From Nostoc paludosum FACHB-159 (GTDB lineage Bacteria; Cyanobacteriota; Cyanobacteriia; Cyanobacteriales; Nostocaceae): 64,000 nucleotides of DNA. The notes beneath the pieces are model-generated. The model was given only the letters and a program-made list of their open reading frames with translations, was not told the DNA's origin and did no database searches. Of this stretch, positions 8,856 to 17,987 are shown piece by piece. Numbering within the stretch: position 1 is the stretch's first letter; every line of letters starts with the position of its first letter. A program made the position numbers and the translations under genes. The stretch covers positions 62,001-126,000 of the forward strand of contig NZ_JACJTU010000006.1 in assembly GCF_014698835.1 (NCBI RefSeq), read 5' to 3'.

Positions 8856-10322
8856 ATGGCTAACCTCGAATTACTTGTTAGTGAATTGCCAAAATTGATT
8901 CAAAGTTTGAAGCTAACTATTGGCGATTCTCATGAAATCATGGAGCAAATTATCCTGATTAATAATGCTCAGGAAGAACTCAGAAATATTCAAAAGTTGA
9001 TTATTCAGGAATTAAAATTTGGTAATATCAATAATTCGGCGATCGCTACACTTCCTCGAAATAATATAGTAGCCAGCTTGTTTATACCTCATATTGGACT
9101 AGTAGATCCAGCCCTAGCAGCAAAATTTGGTAATTGGGAAACTAAACTTTCATTAATTGATTTAGGAAAAAAAATTGATGCCTGGATTGAATGGGGCTAT
9201 TTTTTGCAAGCCTTAGCAGCTGATATTCTCAGTGATGTTCAATTGGTAAACCAACTTAATTCTGACTGTCATCATGTCAGTTTACCCTGTAAATTTAAAG
9301 CAATCGCTGAAAACTTAAAACATAGCTTAGCCTTTAACAACTCGAAAAAATTAGAGTATCAACTTCAAAAAATCATTAATTCCCAAAAAGAATTATTACA
9401 ATTAAAACAAAAGTTAAATTATATTTTTAATACTATTAAAACTAGTCATAGCTTGCTAACTATTTTACTAGGAATATCTGCTTTTTGCGGGAAATCTGGA
9501 TTTACCTTAGAGTGGTTGGATGATGACCATGAATTAATTATATCAAGTGATGGTAAAATTCAAGAATTAACAGATATTTTGAATGATTGTGATGTTTTTC
9601 AAGAACAGATTGCTACTTTAATTATTCAAGGTGACTCTTTAAGAGAGCAAGCAGAACAAGCCCTAAAAAAGATAGAACAGCAAAGTACTAAAAAATTACT
9701 TGTTAGCAACGAATTAGAAAATTACATAAAAATCCCAACGCCAAAAATAGTCATTTCCGCTTTTTTTCTAGTCTCAAGTCTATTATTATTAGGTTTTTGC
9801 AGTCGGCAAACGCAAAACCAAAATCCCCAATTAGAAAGTAGAAATTTAACTCCAGAACAAAAAGCGATCGCTAATTTTAAATCTGCTCAAAAACTCGCTA
9901 TGGAAGCAGCTTCTCTAGCTCAAAAACCACCACATTCTCTACAAGTATGGCAACAAGCAGAAACTAAATGGGATCGAGCAATCAAGTTATTAAATAGCAT
10001 TCCCCCTAAAACATCAGTTTCTGAGCAAGCAAAGAATAAACTAACTCATTATCAGACTAACTATAACGCTATCAATAAAATAGTCTTAAGTGAAAAAATA
10101 GCAGTTAACAACTTAAAATCAGCCCAAAAGCTAGGAATAGAAGCTACGTTCTTTGTACAAAATTCGCCTCATTCACGAGTAACTCGTCAGCAAGCAAAAG
10201 ATAAATGGAAGCAAGCTATTAATTTATTAGAAGCTATTCCAGAAAATAGTTCTGTTTCTGCACAAGCTAAAGAAACGCTGCCTATTTATAAAACGAACTA
10301 TGCTGCTATTAGATCGAGATAA
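8856..10322 (+). CDS. One-TM protein with duplicated C-terminal module
   Basis: 488 residues. A mostly helical N-terminal part (1-290, predicted cytoplasmic) is followed by one membrane segment (297-314, VISAFFLVSSLLLLGF) and two related modules, about 335-406 and 413-485. Each module holds the pattern FKSAQKL...AQ..PHS...QQA...W..AI.LL..IP...SVS.QAK..L..Y.TNY.AI. Similar modules occur in many cyanobacterial proteins of unknown function, as far as I recall. An AGGGG ribosome-binding site precedes ATG 8856. Confidence 0.75.
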   Translation: MANLELLVSELPKLIQSLKLTIGDSHEIMEQIILINNAQEELRNIQKLIIQELKFGNINNSAIATLPRNNIVASLFIPHIGLVDPALAAKFGNWETKLSLIDLGKKIDAWIEWGYFLQALAADILSDVQLVNQLNSDCHHVSLPCKFKAIAENLKHSLAFNNSKKLEYQLQKIINSQKELLQLKQKLNYIFNTIKTSHSLLTILLGISAFCGKSGFTLEWLDDDHELIISSDGKIQELTDILNDCDVFQEQIATLIIQGDSLREQAEQALKKIEQQSTKKLLVSNELENYIKIPTPKIVISAFFLVSSLLLLGFCSRQTQNQNPQLESRNLTPEQKAIANFKSAQKLAMEAASLAQKPPHSLQVWQQAETKWDRAIKLLNSIPPKTSVSEQAKNKLTHYQTNYNAINKIVLSEKIAVNNLKSAQKLGIEATFFVQNSPHSRVTRQQAKDKWKQAINLLEAIPENSSVSAQAKETLPIYKTNYAAIRSR

Positions 10323-11276
10323 TCCAAAACTAACATGATTTTAGATTTTGCAGAAACTCTCTTACCTTTGCCATTGCCATAACCCGCTGCAACTAAAAGT
10401 TTTGTAGGGTGTGTTATCGCGCCAGCCTCAGACACCCTACCAGACTCTTGATTTATCTATGGGTTATCCAACTATTGCCTGTTTTTCTAGCCTTGTTCTT
10501 TCTGAATACAGTGATTCTACTAAATTTAATATTTTATTTATATTCTCTGGGAGTTTCCGTAGCGATCGCCCAAATACTCACAAATCAAGCTTTTTTGATT
10601 ACTAGCTTAGGTTTTCTGTCTAATATTATACATGAAAAATGATGTTTACAATACTTTTCTTATTAAATAAAAACTATATATTTTGCACATCTAGCACAGT
10701 AGGAAACGCCGAGGGGGAGACCGGGTAAAAGGTACAAGGTAAAAGCTACAAAGTAATTAAGGTAACTTCCCTTCTTGATTTTTGCTCGCTTTCTATCCTT
10801 GTGGCGCAAGCATTTTCCCTGCTCCATCTCGGCGTTTTAATTTTTCCTTCATCCGTTGCAGCAAGCTCACAACAGCTGCGACGGATTTTTGCTTTTTTTA
10901 GTTTCTGTTGTCTAATCCCTAGAATAATTCAGGAATTTATTTCTTACTTCACAGGAAGCATGAGACCCGCTATCCGTCTGTAAACATTTCGCGCTCTAGC
11001 CAAACGCGATAATGTAATTTGCTCAACTTTGGTTTTTTGTAAACCTTGTTGGTATTTAAGTAAATAACCTTGATTGAATACTTTGTCAATATCTTTGTAA
11101 CAATACTTTATTAAAAATAATCAGAGCATCAGAATTTTGGGCTATAGGGCAAACAGAGCATAGGGTAAGGGAAAGGGGTAAGGGGAAAGATTAAATTTAT
11201 TCCTTTTCCCTTTTCCCGGTTGGTGAGCTTGTCGAACCATTAACCTTTTCCCCTGCCTCAAGAGCCTCCCCTGCCC
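10323..11276. repeat. Gene-poor stretch with inverted repeats
   Basis: Three things can be seen. First, GTAGGGTG...CACCCTAC forms an inverted repeat at about 10405-10441. Second, AAACGCCGAG near 10704 and its complement CTCGGCGTTT near 10829 enclose about 115 bp, which could be a small MITE-like element. Third, the remnant on the minus strand (10944-11120) is listed separately. The open frames 10409-10642 and 10801-10983 run through these repeats and are not believed to be genes. Confidence 0.55.
10944..11120 (-). pseudogene. C-terminal remnant of an unidentified gene
   Basis: A minus-strand frame without an upstream start codon reads 58 codons of protein-like sequence up to a TAA at 10944-10946, including GYLLKYQQGLQKTKVEQI and LARARNVYRRIAGLMLP. 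An in-frame TGA lies immediately before it (11121-11123). It looks like the tail of a decayed gene. The parent family was not recognised, so the call rests only on the look of the translation. Confidence 0.35.
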
Positions 11277-12557
11277 TTATTCCTGCGCCCCAGCTTTTTG
11301 CAAACTCCGCACAATATTCTGATAACCATTAAATTCTGCAATCATCAAAGCAGTGTAACCGCCTCGGTTTTTCAAATTCAAATCTGCCCCAGCTTGAACT
11401 AATGACCGCACAATCTCTCCATGACCTGCTGAAGCAGCCCACATCAATGCTGTTGCTTTCGCTGAGTCTTGAAAATTTACATCTGCGCCCTTTGCTAAGA
11501 GGATTTCTATTACCTCTATGTGCTGGCGTTCAGTTGCCTTAATCAAAGCACTTTTGCCATCATCTGCTGGAATATTCACATCAGCGCCATAGTCAAGCAA
11601 TACTTTCACCGTTTGGGTGTGCCCTTGTGATGCAGCCAGGGTCAAAGGTAATTCACCGAGGTTTTTTCCATTAATATCTCCGCCAGAACGCAGCAGTGCT
11701 TCCACAATTTTGCTGTGTCCCTGCAAGGCTGCAACTAGCAATGGTGTGTCACCAAGGTGGTTTTTAATTTGGACATCCGCACCTTTATTAACTAACACTT
11801 CCACCACATCAATGTAACCTTCCAAAGCGGCAAGGTGTAAGGCAGTTTCACCATCTTGGTCTTGGAGATTAATTTCGGCTCGATCTAGTAAAGCAGATGC
11901 GATCGCACTATGTCCCGCCGCTGCGGCCGCTGATAACGCAGTTCCACCACCAGCGTTTTTCGCCTTCACATCAGCCCCCGCCGCCAACAGTGCTTGGACA
12001 ATCTCCAGATGTCCTAAATCTGCCGCTAACATTAACAGTGTTTCACCATCCTCATCTGGGACATTGACATCTATACCAGTTTGGAGAATTGCTTTTATAA
12101 CTTCTACGTGGCTGTGCTTAACTGCCAACTTTAAAGCCGTATCATCATCTTTATCGGCGATGTCCACTCCTGCACCAGCAGCTAACAAAAGTCGTACTAC
12201 ATCCACATGACCTTTAACTACTGCTGCCATTAAAGCTGTGCTGCCATCTTCATTAGTGGCGTTGACATCCGCGCCTCTAGATACTAAAAGTTGCACAATG
12301 TCAAGTTGTTTGGCGCTAGCTGCTAACATCAAAGCAGTCAAACCATAGAGTTTTCTTTTTAAATTGATATTTGCCCCAGCATCCAAGAGCGATCGCACAA
12401 TTTCCGTATAGCCCAAATTAGCAGCAAACATTAACGCAGTAGTACCTTGGCGATCGCACGCATCCACCTTCGCACCAGCAGCTAGTAGCGCACACAGCCC
12501 CTTAATATCCCCACTTTTAGCAGCTTTCAGCAGCAAAGTATCGTTGTTTTCAATCAT
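11277..12557 (-). CDS. Ankyrin-repeat protein
   Basis: 426 residues made almost wholly of about twelve 33-residue ankyrin repeats (pattern DxxGxTALMxAAxxGHxEIVxxLLxAGADVN), with no catalytic domain, signal peptide or membrane segment. Ankyrin stacks bind partner proteins; the partner here is unknown. The start ATG at 12557 is clear. Repeats with LMWAASAGHGEIV and LMLAADLGHLEIV are close to consensus, so the solenoid should fold well. Confidence 0.92.
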   Translation of the reverse strand: MIENNDTLLLKAAKSGDIKGLCALLAAGAKVDACDRQGTTALMFAANLGYTEIVRSLLDAGANINLKRKLYGLTALMLAASAKQLDIVQLLVSRGADVNATNEDGSTALMAAVVKGHVDVVRLLLAAGAGVDIADKDDDTALKLAVKHSHVEVIKAILQTGIDVNVPDEDGETLLMLAADLGHLEIVQALLAAGADVKAKNAGGGTALSAAAAAGHSAIASALLDRAEINLQDQDGETALHLAALEGYIDVVEVLVNKGADVQIKNHLGDTPLLVAALQGHSKIVEALLRSGGDINGKNLGELPLTLAASQGHTQTVKVLLDYGADVNIPADDGKSALIKATERQHIEVIEILLAKGADVNFQDSAKATALMWAASAGHGEIVRSLVQAGADLNLKNRGGYTALMIAEFNGYQNIVRSLQKAGAQE

Positions 12558-12759
12558 CGATGAAATCCCACACAGGGAAGTTTGATTCGTCTACCCTCAA
12601 AATTCAGCTTAAGCCAAAACAAGCCCAAGCGAGTGCCTCTACTTTCTTCTGAATCCTGAATAATGAATTCTGACTTCTTATTTAATTTGTGCAACTTTAA
12701 GCACAGAAAATAGAGTTATGCTAATTTTTATGAAGATTTAATACTTGGGCGAGGGCACG

Positions 12760-13230
12760 ATGAGTCTGGAACTTTCTCCGTCGGTGAAATATTGGCTGAA
12801 CTTCTTTCATCCGCTGATGATGTGGGCGCTATTAGTAGTCTCGATTTATGCCGCCTATTTGGGGTTGCAAGTACAGCGTACCAGAAATGCTCAGGGGGAA
12901 GAAAAGAAAGAACTAGTTAAAGGTAGATATAACGTCAGACATTATCAAATCGGGTCTATACTCCTAGCTTTGATGGTGACAGGCGCAATTGGAGGGATGG
13001 CTGTCACTTACATCAATAATGGCAAGTTATTTGTAGGGCCTCACCTGCTAGCAGGCTTAGGTATGACAGGTCTGATTGCATTTTCCGCGGCTTTGTCTCC
13101 CTATATGCAAAAAGGAGCAAATTGGGCGCGTGCAACTCACATTATCTTAAATTTCACCCTTTTAGGGCTTTTTGTTTGGCAGGCTGTGAGTGGGGTACAA
13201 ATTGTCCAAAAAATTCTGACTCAAGCATAG
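12760..13230 (+). CDS. DUF4079 multi-spanning membrane protein
   Basis: 156 residues with four hydrophobic segments. Histidines lie at or near helix ends (FFHPLMMW, VRHYQIG, GPHLLAG, ATHIILN), the pattern of a b561-like heme or quinone protein; DUF4079 proteins occur in cyanobacteria and plastid-bearing plants. Heme binding is inferred. The frame is open from a TTG at 12745, but the ATG at 12760, preceded by a purine-rich GGGCGAGGG, is the better start. Confidence 0.8.
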   Translation: MSLELSPSVKYWLNFFHPLMMWALLVVSIYAAYLGLQVQRTRNAQGEEKKELVKGRYNVRHYQIGSILLALMVTGAIGGMAVTYINNGKLFVGPHLLAGLGMTGLIAFSAALSPYMQKGANWARATHIILNFTLLGLFVWQAVSGVQIVQKILTQA

Positions 13231-13241
13231 TTAACTAGCCA

Positions 13242-13277
13242 TTTGTCCTTTGTCATTAGTTTATGACAAGGGACAAA
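13242..13277 (+). terminator. Strong inverted repeat after the DUF4079 gene
   Basis: A 15-bp stem (TTTGTCCTTTGTCAT with ATGACAAGGGACAAA, one G-T pair) closes a 6-nt loop, 12 bp past the stop codon. There is no T run after it, so it may be an RNA-stabilising hairpin or dispersed repeat and not a true intrinsic terminator. Confidence 0.5.
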
Positions 13278-13365
13278 CAACCGTTGACTAGCAACTTTAG
13301 ATTTTTTTGGTTTATGTTCCACATTTGGTGGTTGAAATAAATCCAAAATCCAAAAATCGATTAAC

Positions 13366-14049
13366 TCACCGCTTTTTCTTGGAATTAACACCAAAGGGTA
13401 TTTGCAAAGATTGATGAAAATCTTCTTGGACTTTGCGAGTTAAGCGGCGGGAGACTTGGCGGACGATTTGATTGAGTAAGCGATCGCCTGTAGATTGAAT
13501 TAAAGACTTGGGTAATCGCTGAATAAACCTGGGAAAGTGTATATAAACTACTAAATCCAACTCCCATTCAACTTTGGTCACCTCGGCAATATCAGTAGAA
13601 ACATCACTTGCCGCGTTTTCTGTTAACCTCAGGGATGCTCGGTAATCTACGTCATAACCAGGCGGTTGATAATCAGGAATGGGAATTGTGCGGATGCGGT
13701 AAATACCCTCATCTGGAGGTAATAATTCCAAACCAATTTTCGGTTCTACTTCATAACCAAAGGAACCAAAACGACCGATTACTAAGGCATAGCCATTTTC
13801 CCCCAACGGTTGCACCTTCATGGGTTCAGCGCAACGCGAAAACCACAAATTGTGAGAATTCAGGTACTCAGCAACCTTGACTGCTGGAGCAAACATTTCC
13901 ATACAGTCTTGATAACGACCATAAAATTTTGTGAGCGTCGCTGCATTTGGTTGTGTTAATGTCTCGTTTGCTTCTTCTTGGCTGGATGCTACTGGTAAAA
14001 CTGTTTCTGTTATTTCCAAGGATTGGTATTCGCCGTCTCTTAAAAGCAT
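13366..14049 (-). CDS. DUF1997 family protein
   Basis: 227 residues, convergent with the DUF4079 gene. The sequence has the look of DUF1997, a family of cyanobacteria and chloroplasts: a central beta-rich part with RFGSFGYEVEPKIGLELLPP and YDVDYRASLRL, and a C-terminal basic helix (LLNQIVRQVSRRLTRKVQEDFH). The function is unknown. No signal peptide or membrane segment is visible. Confidence 0.75.
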   Translation of the reverse strand: MLLRDGEYQSLEITETVLPVASSQEEANETLTQPNAATLTKFYGRYQDCMEMFAPAVKVAEYLNSHNLWFSRCAEPMKVQPLGENGYALVIGRFGSFGYEVEPKIGLELLPPDEGIYRIRTIPIPDYQPPGYDVDYRASLRLTENAASDVSTDIAEVTKVEWELDLVVYIHFPRFIQRLPKSLIQSTGDRLLNQIVRQVSRRLTRKVQEDFHQSLQIPFGVNSKKKR

Positions 14050-14227
14050 AAATACATCACTGTATACTTTGGCGTTTGTCTATATTAATAATTCCCTGCC
14101 GACTTGGGTAGTTTCGCACAAATATCCTATTTTGACAGAAACCTCAAGAATCTGCCATCAGCTCCATAGAATCACTAAAATAAAGAACTGAACAAGCACA
14201 CAATAGTTTCCCAGGATAGCATTTCTT

Positions 14228-14884
14228 ATGAAAGCATTTGTAGCAGGGGCAACAGGTGAAACAGGTCGCCTGATCGTGCAAGAATTGGTAGCGCGGAATA
14301 TCCCCGTCCGAGCGTTGGTGCGGGATATACAAAAAGCTAGGGGTATTCTGTCTCCTGAAGCCGAGTTAGTAGTAGGCGACGTGTTACAACCAGAAACTCT
14401 AACTGCTGCTTTGGGAGATAGCACAGTTGTGTTGGTTGCGACTGGGGCAAAACCTAGCTTTGACCCCACTGGCCCTTATAAAGTGGATTTTGAAGGGACG
14501 AAAAATTTAGTCGATGCTGCTAAGGCCAAGGGAATTGAGCATTTTGTCTTTGTTTCTTCTTTGTGTACTTCTTTGCTGTTCCATCCACTGAATTTGTTTT
14601 GGCTGATTTTGGTGTGGAAAAAGCAAGCTGAAGAATACATCCAAAAAAGTGGTCTGACCTATACAATTGTGCGGCCTGGTGGCTTAAAGAATGAAGATAA
14701 TACTGACTCCATTGTGATGCAGGGTGCTGATACCCTGTTTGACGGTAGCATTCCTCGGCAAAAAGTCGCCAAAGTTAGCGTTGAGGCGCTGTTTGAGCCA
14801 GCTGCACGCAATAAAATTGTCGAGATTGTAGCTAAACCTGAAGTAGCGCCGAAAAGTTTTACAGAGCTATTTCAACAGTGCTAA
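14228..14884 (+). CDS. NAD(P)-binding oxidoreductase, atypical SDR (NmrA/YbjT-like)
   Basis: 218 residues with an N-terminal Rossmann motif (VAGATGETGRLIV) and the RALVRD segment that often selects NADP. HFVFVSSLCTS is the beta5 region, and the TYTIVRPGGLKN motif near 145 is typical of atypical short-chain dehydrogenases; relatives act in photosystem assembly or quinone chemistry. No classical YxxxK is seen at the usual site, so it may bind the cofactor without catalysis. Confidence 0.85.
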   Translation: MKAFVAGATGETGRLIVQELVARNIPVRALVRDIQKARGILSPEAELVVGDVLQPETLTAALGDSTVVLVATGAKPSFDPTGPYKVDFEGTKNLVDAAKAKGIEHFVFVSSLCTSLLFHPLNLFWLILVWKKQAEEYIQKSGLTYTIVRPGGLKNEDNTDSIVMQGADTLFDGSIPRQKVAKVSVEALFEPAARNKIVEIVAKPEVAPKSFTELFQQC

Positions 14885-15085
14885 GTTGAAAAAGGAACTA
14901 GAGACGCGATGAACCCTTGTCTGTACAAGAGTGGGGGAGAAATTTAGAAATTAGAGTTTAAGCGATCGCTCTTTGGTGTCAAGGCGATCGCTCTTTATCT
15001 TATTGTGATTAAAAAAGAATTGCATCATCTTTATTTCCTACTCTTTTTTTGAAGAATAATTAAATAAGCAGTAGTTGAGGTAGCT

Positions 15086-15649
15086 ATGTCTGTGCAATTA
15101 CTAAGACGGAAATTCACAGTTGACCAATATCATAAAATGGTTGAGTCCGGGATTCTCAAAGAGGATGACCGAGTGGAATTGATTCGGGGAGAAATTATTG
15201 AAATGTCGCCGATTGGGACAAAACACGCTGCTTGTGTAAATCGACTAGTTAATTTTTTGGTGCAGCTTTTGGGGAAACGCGTTATAGTTGCTGCTCAAAA
15301 TCCAGTTGCGTTGAACAATAACTCAGAACCTCAGCCGGATGTGGCATTACTCAAACCCCGTGATGATTTCTACGCCACAGCACACCCCCAACCCCAGGAT
15401 ATTCTTTTATTAATTGAAGTGTCTGATTCGACTATCTTATATGACCGGGAAGAGAAAATTCGTTTATATGCAGAAGCTAACATTATTGAAGTTTGGTTAG
15501 TAGATATTAACGAGGAAATTGTGGCAGTTTATCAACAACCAACAGCCGCAGCATATCAACTGATGCAAAAGTTCACTAGGGGTCAAACTTTATCAATTCA
15601 AGCTTTCCCCGATGTCAAGATTACTGTTGATGAAATTTTTGGCAGATAA
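15086..15649 (+). CDS. Uma2-family PD-(D/E)XK nuclease-like protein
   Basis: 187 residues of the Uma2 (DUF820) family, greatly expanded in cyanobacteria. The restriction-endonuclease-like core is visible: an acidic residue in DRVELIRGEIIEM, then PQPDVALLKP and LLIEVSDST as the D...EXK-like positions. The biological role of the family is unsettled. It is convergent with the WD40 gene, with 15 bases between the two stop codons. Confidence 0.88.
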   Translation: MSVQLLRRKFTVDQYHKMVESGILKEDDRVELIRGEIIEMSPIGTKHAACVNRLVNFLVQLLGKRVIVAAQNPVALNNNSEPQPDVALLKPRDDFYATAHPQPQDILLLIEVSDSTILYDREEKIRLYAEANIIEVWLVDINEEIVAVYQQPTAAAYQLMQKFTRGQTLSIQAFPDVKITVDEIFGR

Positions 15650-15664
15650 TAATGACTTCTGCCC

Positions 15665-17986
15665 TTATCCCCCTTCTATCCCTTCAAGACGCAAAAAATG
15701 CACTCGACCTGATTTTTCGCCTCCAACAATTGTGACTCCATCTGAAGCAAGAGCGCAGCAACGAAATGGAGACTCTCCTGTAAAAGTGACAATTTCTTTT
15801 CCAGTTTGTAGATTCCAGAGTTTAAGTGTGTTGTCAGATGAAGCAGAAATTACATGCTTGCTATCACGGGTGAGAACTACTGCTGCTACCGAACCGCTAT
15901 GGCCGTGAAAAGTACGCTCATCCTGGCCAGTTTCTAGATTCCAAAGTTTAAGTGTTTTGTCACGTGAAGCAGAAATCACCTGCTTGCCATCAGAAGTGAG
16001 GGCTACTGCATTTACTGAGTCACTATGACCGTAAAAAGTACGCTCATCCTCGCCAGTTTCCAAATTCCAGAGTTTGAGTGTGTTGTCCCATGAAGCTGAA
16101 ATCACCTGTTTGCCATCAGGGGTGAGGACTACAGCTTTTACCAAGTCACGATGACCGCGGAAAGTACGCTCATCTTTGCCAGTTTCTAGATTCCAAAGTT
16201 TGAGTGTCTTGTCATCGGAACCAGAAATAACCTGCTTGCCATCAGGGGTAAAGACTACTGCTGTTACAGAGCCGCTATGACTGTGGAAAATACGCTTATC
16301 TTCCCCAGTTTGCAGATTCCAAAGTTTGAGTGTCTTGTCCCATGAAGCAGAAATCACATGCTTACCATCGGGCGTAAGGACTACTGCTGTTACCCAGTCG
16401 CTATGACCGTGGAAAGTACACTCATTTTTGCCAGTTTCCAGGTTCCAGAGTTTAAGCGTGTTGTCACCTGAACCAGAAATCACGTGTTTGCCATCAGAGG
16501 TTAGGGCTACTGCATTTACTGAGCCACTATGACCGTAGAAAGTACGTTCATCCTCGCCAGTTTCCAAATTCCAGAGTTTGAGTGTATTGTCAAATGAAGC
16601 AGAAATGAGTTGCTTGCCATCAGAGGTCAAGGCTACTGCTGTTACCAAATTGGTATGACCATGAAAAGTACGCTCATCTTCCCCAGCTTTGGAATTGTCT
16701 TTAAATAGTTTACCAATCGCCCAGTTAAAGCCAAAAAGTAGAGGCTGTAGAGGTGGGATTTTATTTTGACGTAAGTATGTTTCCAGATTCCAGAGTTTGA
16801 GTATGCCGTCATCTGAAGCGGAAACCACATGCTTGCCATCCGGGGCGAAGGCTACTGCTGTTACCGGACTGCTATGAATGTGGAAAGTACGCTCATTTTT
16901 ATTAGTTTCGAGATTCCAGAGTTTGAGTGTTTTGTCATCGGAACCAGAAATCACGTGCTTGCCATCATAGGTCAGGGCTACTGCATTTACCGACCCGCTA
17001 TGACCCTCAAAAGTACGCTTATTTTTGCGAGTTTCCAAATTCCAGAGCTTGAGTGTACAGTCATATGAACCAGAAATCACGTGCTTGCCATCGGGAGTGA
17101 GCGCTACTGTACTTACCGACCCACTATGACCCTCAAAAGTATGCTCATCCTCCCCAGTTTCTAGATTCCAGAGTTTGAGTATGCCGTCATCTGAAGCAGA
17201 AATCACCCGCTTACCATCAGGGGTGACGGCTATTGCTGTTACCCTGTCACTATGACTGCGGAAAGTACGTTTATCCTCTCCAGTTTCCAGATTCCAGAGC
17301 TTGAGTGTACAGTCATATGAACCAGAAATCACGTGCTTACCATCGGGTGTGATGGCTACTGCTGTTACTAAGTCGCGATGACCGTAGAAAGTACGCTTAT
17401 CCTCTCCAGTTTCCAGATTCCAGAGCTTAAGTGTACAGTCATATGAACCAGAAATCACTCGTTTGCCATCTGAGGTAAGGGCTACTGCTTTTACTTCACC
17501 ACTATGGCCTGTAAGAGTGAGAAGTAGACTTCCCCCAGGAGAAGTTAAGCTAGATATTAAAGGACGCAACCAAGGTGCAGTAGTCTGTTGCTTTATTTGT
17601 GTCAATAATGCCTGAATCTCCTCTGGTACTTTCTGATTTAGTAACCGTCCGTGCAATTGACTCGCTAATTGTTGCTTATCTGTTATTAAAATATGGGCTG
17701 ACAGTCTCAATGCACCTTGAATCAATTTTAGACTTTTGATTTTTTCAGAGTTGTATTCTGGATAATTTAATGTCTCTGCATCATCAATCAAATCATAGTC
17801 TTCAATTAGCGGCTGTACCCCAAACTCAGGATGATTAATCTTGGCATTTATGAAATCAAAATCGGTCAGAGTTGCGTAATACTTCTCCAACTTTCCCGAC
17901 TTCACCAAATTTGGAGCTAAACTACCCAAGTAAGCACGTTGAAAAGCAGGATTTTGTGCCGCTAATTTGTCTGCAAGTTCTCCCAT
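15665..17986 (-). CDS. WD40 double-propeller protein (probably the C-terminal half of a split NACHT-WD40 gene)
   Basis: 773 residues. A helical N-terminal part (1-150) is followed by 14 WD40 repeats (about 155-770), enough for two seven-bladed propellers. Thirteen carry an almost identical LKLWNL(E/Q)T strand, and the last ends in GRVHFLRLE. A roughly 25-residue insertion (from YLRQNKIPPLQ) interrupts the sixth. In STAND ATPases such propellers sense the trigger and hold the ATPase off. The ATG lies one base after the TGA of the upstream NACHT gene; the frame continues upstream past it as WREM, which suggests one ancestral reading frame. Confidence 0.85.
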   Translation of the reverse strand: MGELADKLAAQNPAFQRAYLGSLAPNLVKSGKLEKYYATLTDFDFINAKINHPEFGVQPLIEDYDLIDDAETLNYPEYNSEKIKSLKLIQGALRLSAHILITDKQQLASQLHGRLLNQKVPEEIQALLTQIKQQTTAPWLRPLISSLTSPGGSLLLTLTGHSGEVKAVALTSDGKRVISGSYDCTLKLWNLETGEDKRTFYGHRDLVTAVAITPDGKHVISGSYDCTLKLWNLETGEDKRTFRSHSDRVTAIAVTPDGKRVISASDDGILKLWNLETGEDEHTFEGHSGSVSTVALTPDGKHVISGSYDCTLKLWNLETRKNKRTFEGHSGSVNAVALTYDGKHVISGSDDKTLKLWNLETNKNERTFHIHSSPVTAVAFAPDGKHVVSASDDGILKLWNLETYLRQNKIPPLQPLLFGFNWAIGKLFKDNSKAGEDERTFHGHTNLVTAVALTSDGKQLISASFDNTLKLWNLETGEDERTFYGHSGSVNAVALTSDGKHVISGSGDNTLKLWNLETGKNECTFHGHSDWVTAVVLTPDGKHVISASWDKTLKLWNLQTGEDKRIFHSHSGSVTAVVFTPDGKQVISGSDDKTLKLWNLETGKDERTFRGHRDLVKAVVLTPDGKQVISASWDNTLKLWNLETGEDERTFYGHSDSVNAVALTSDGKQVISASRDKTLKLWNLETGQDERTFHGHSGSVAAVVLTRDSKHVISASSDNTLKLWNLQTGKEIVTFTGESPFRCCALASDGVTIVGGEKSGRVHFLRLEGIEGG

Positions 17987-17987
17987 T

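Noticed and set aside
10409..10642. Hydrophobic open frame of 77 codons
   Set aside because: Its start lies inside an inverted repeat, a second frame overlaps it, and no ribosome-binding site or family is visible.
10801..10983. Open frame of 60 codons
   Set aside because: It runs through the right arm of an inverted repeat and antisense to the coding remnant.
14158..14469. Minus-strand frames over the SDR gene
   Set aside because: They are antisense to a gene with a clear Rossmann motif and have no family of their own.
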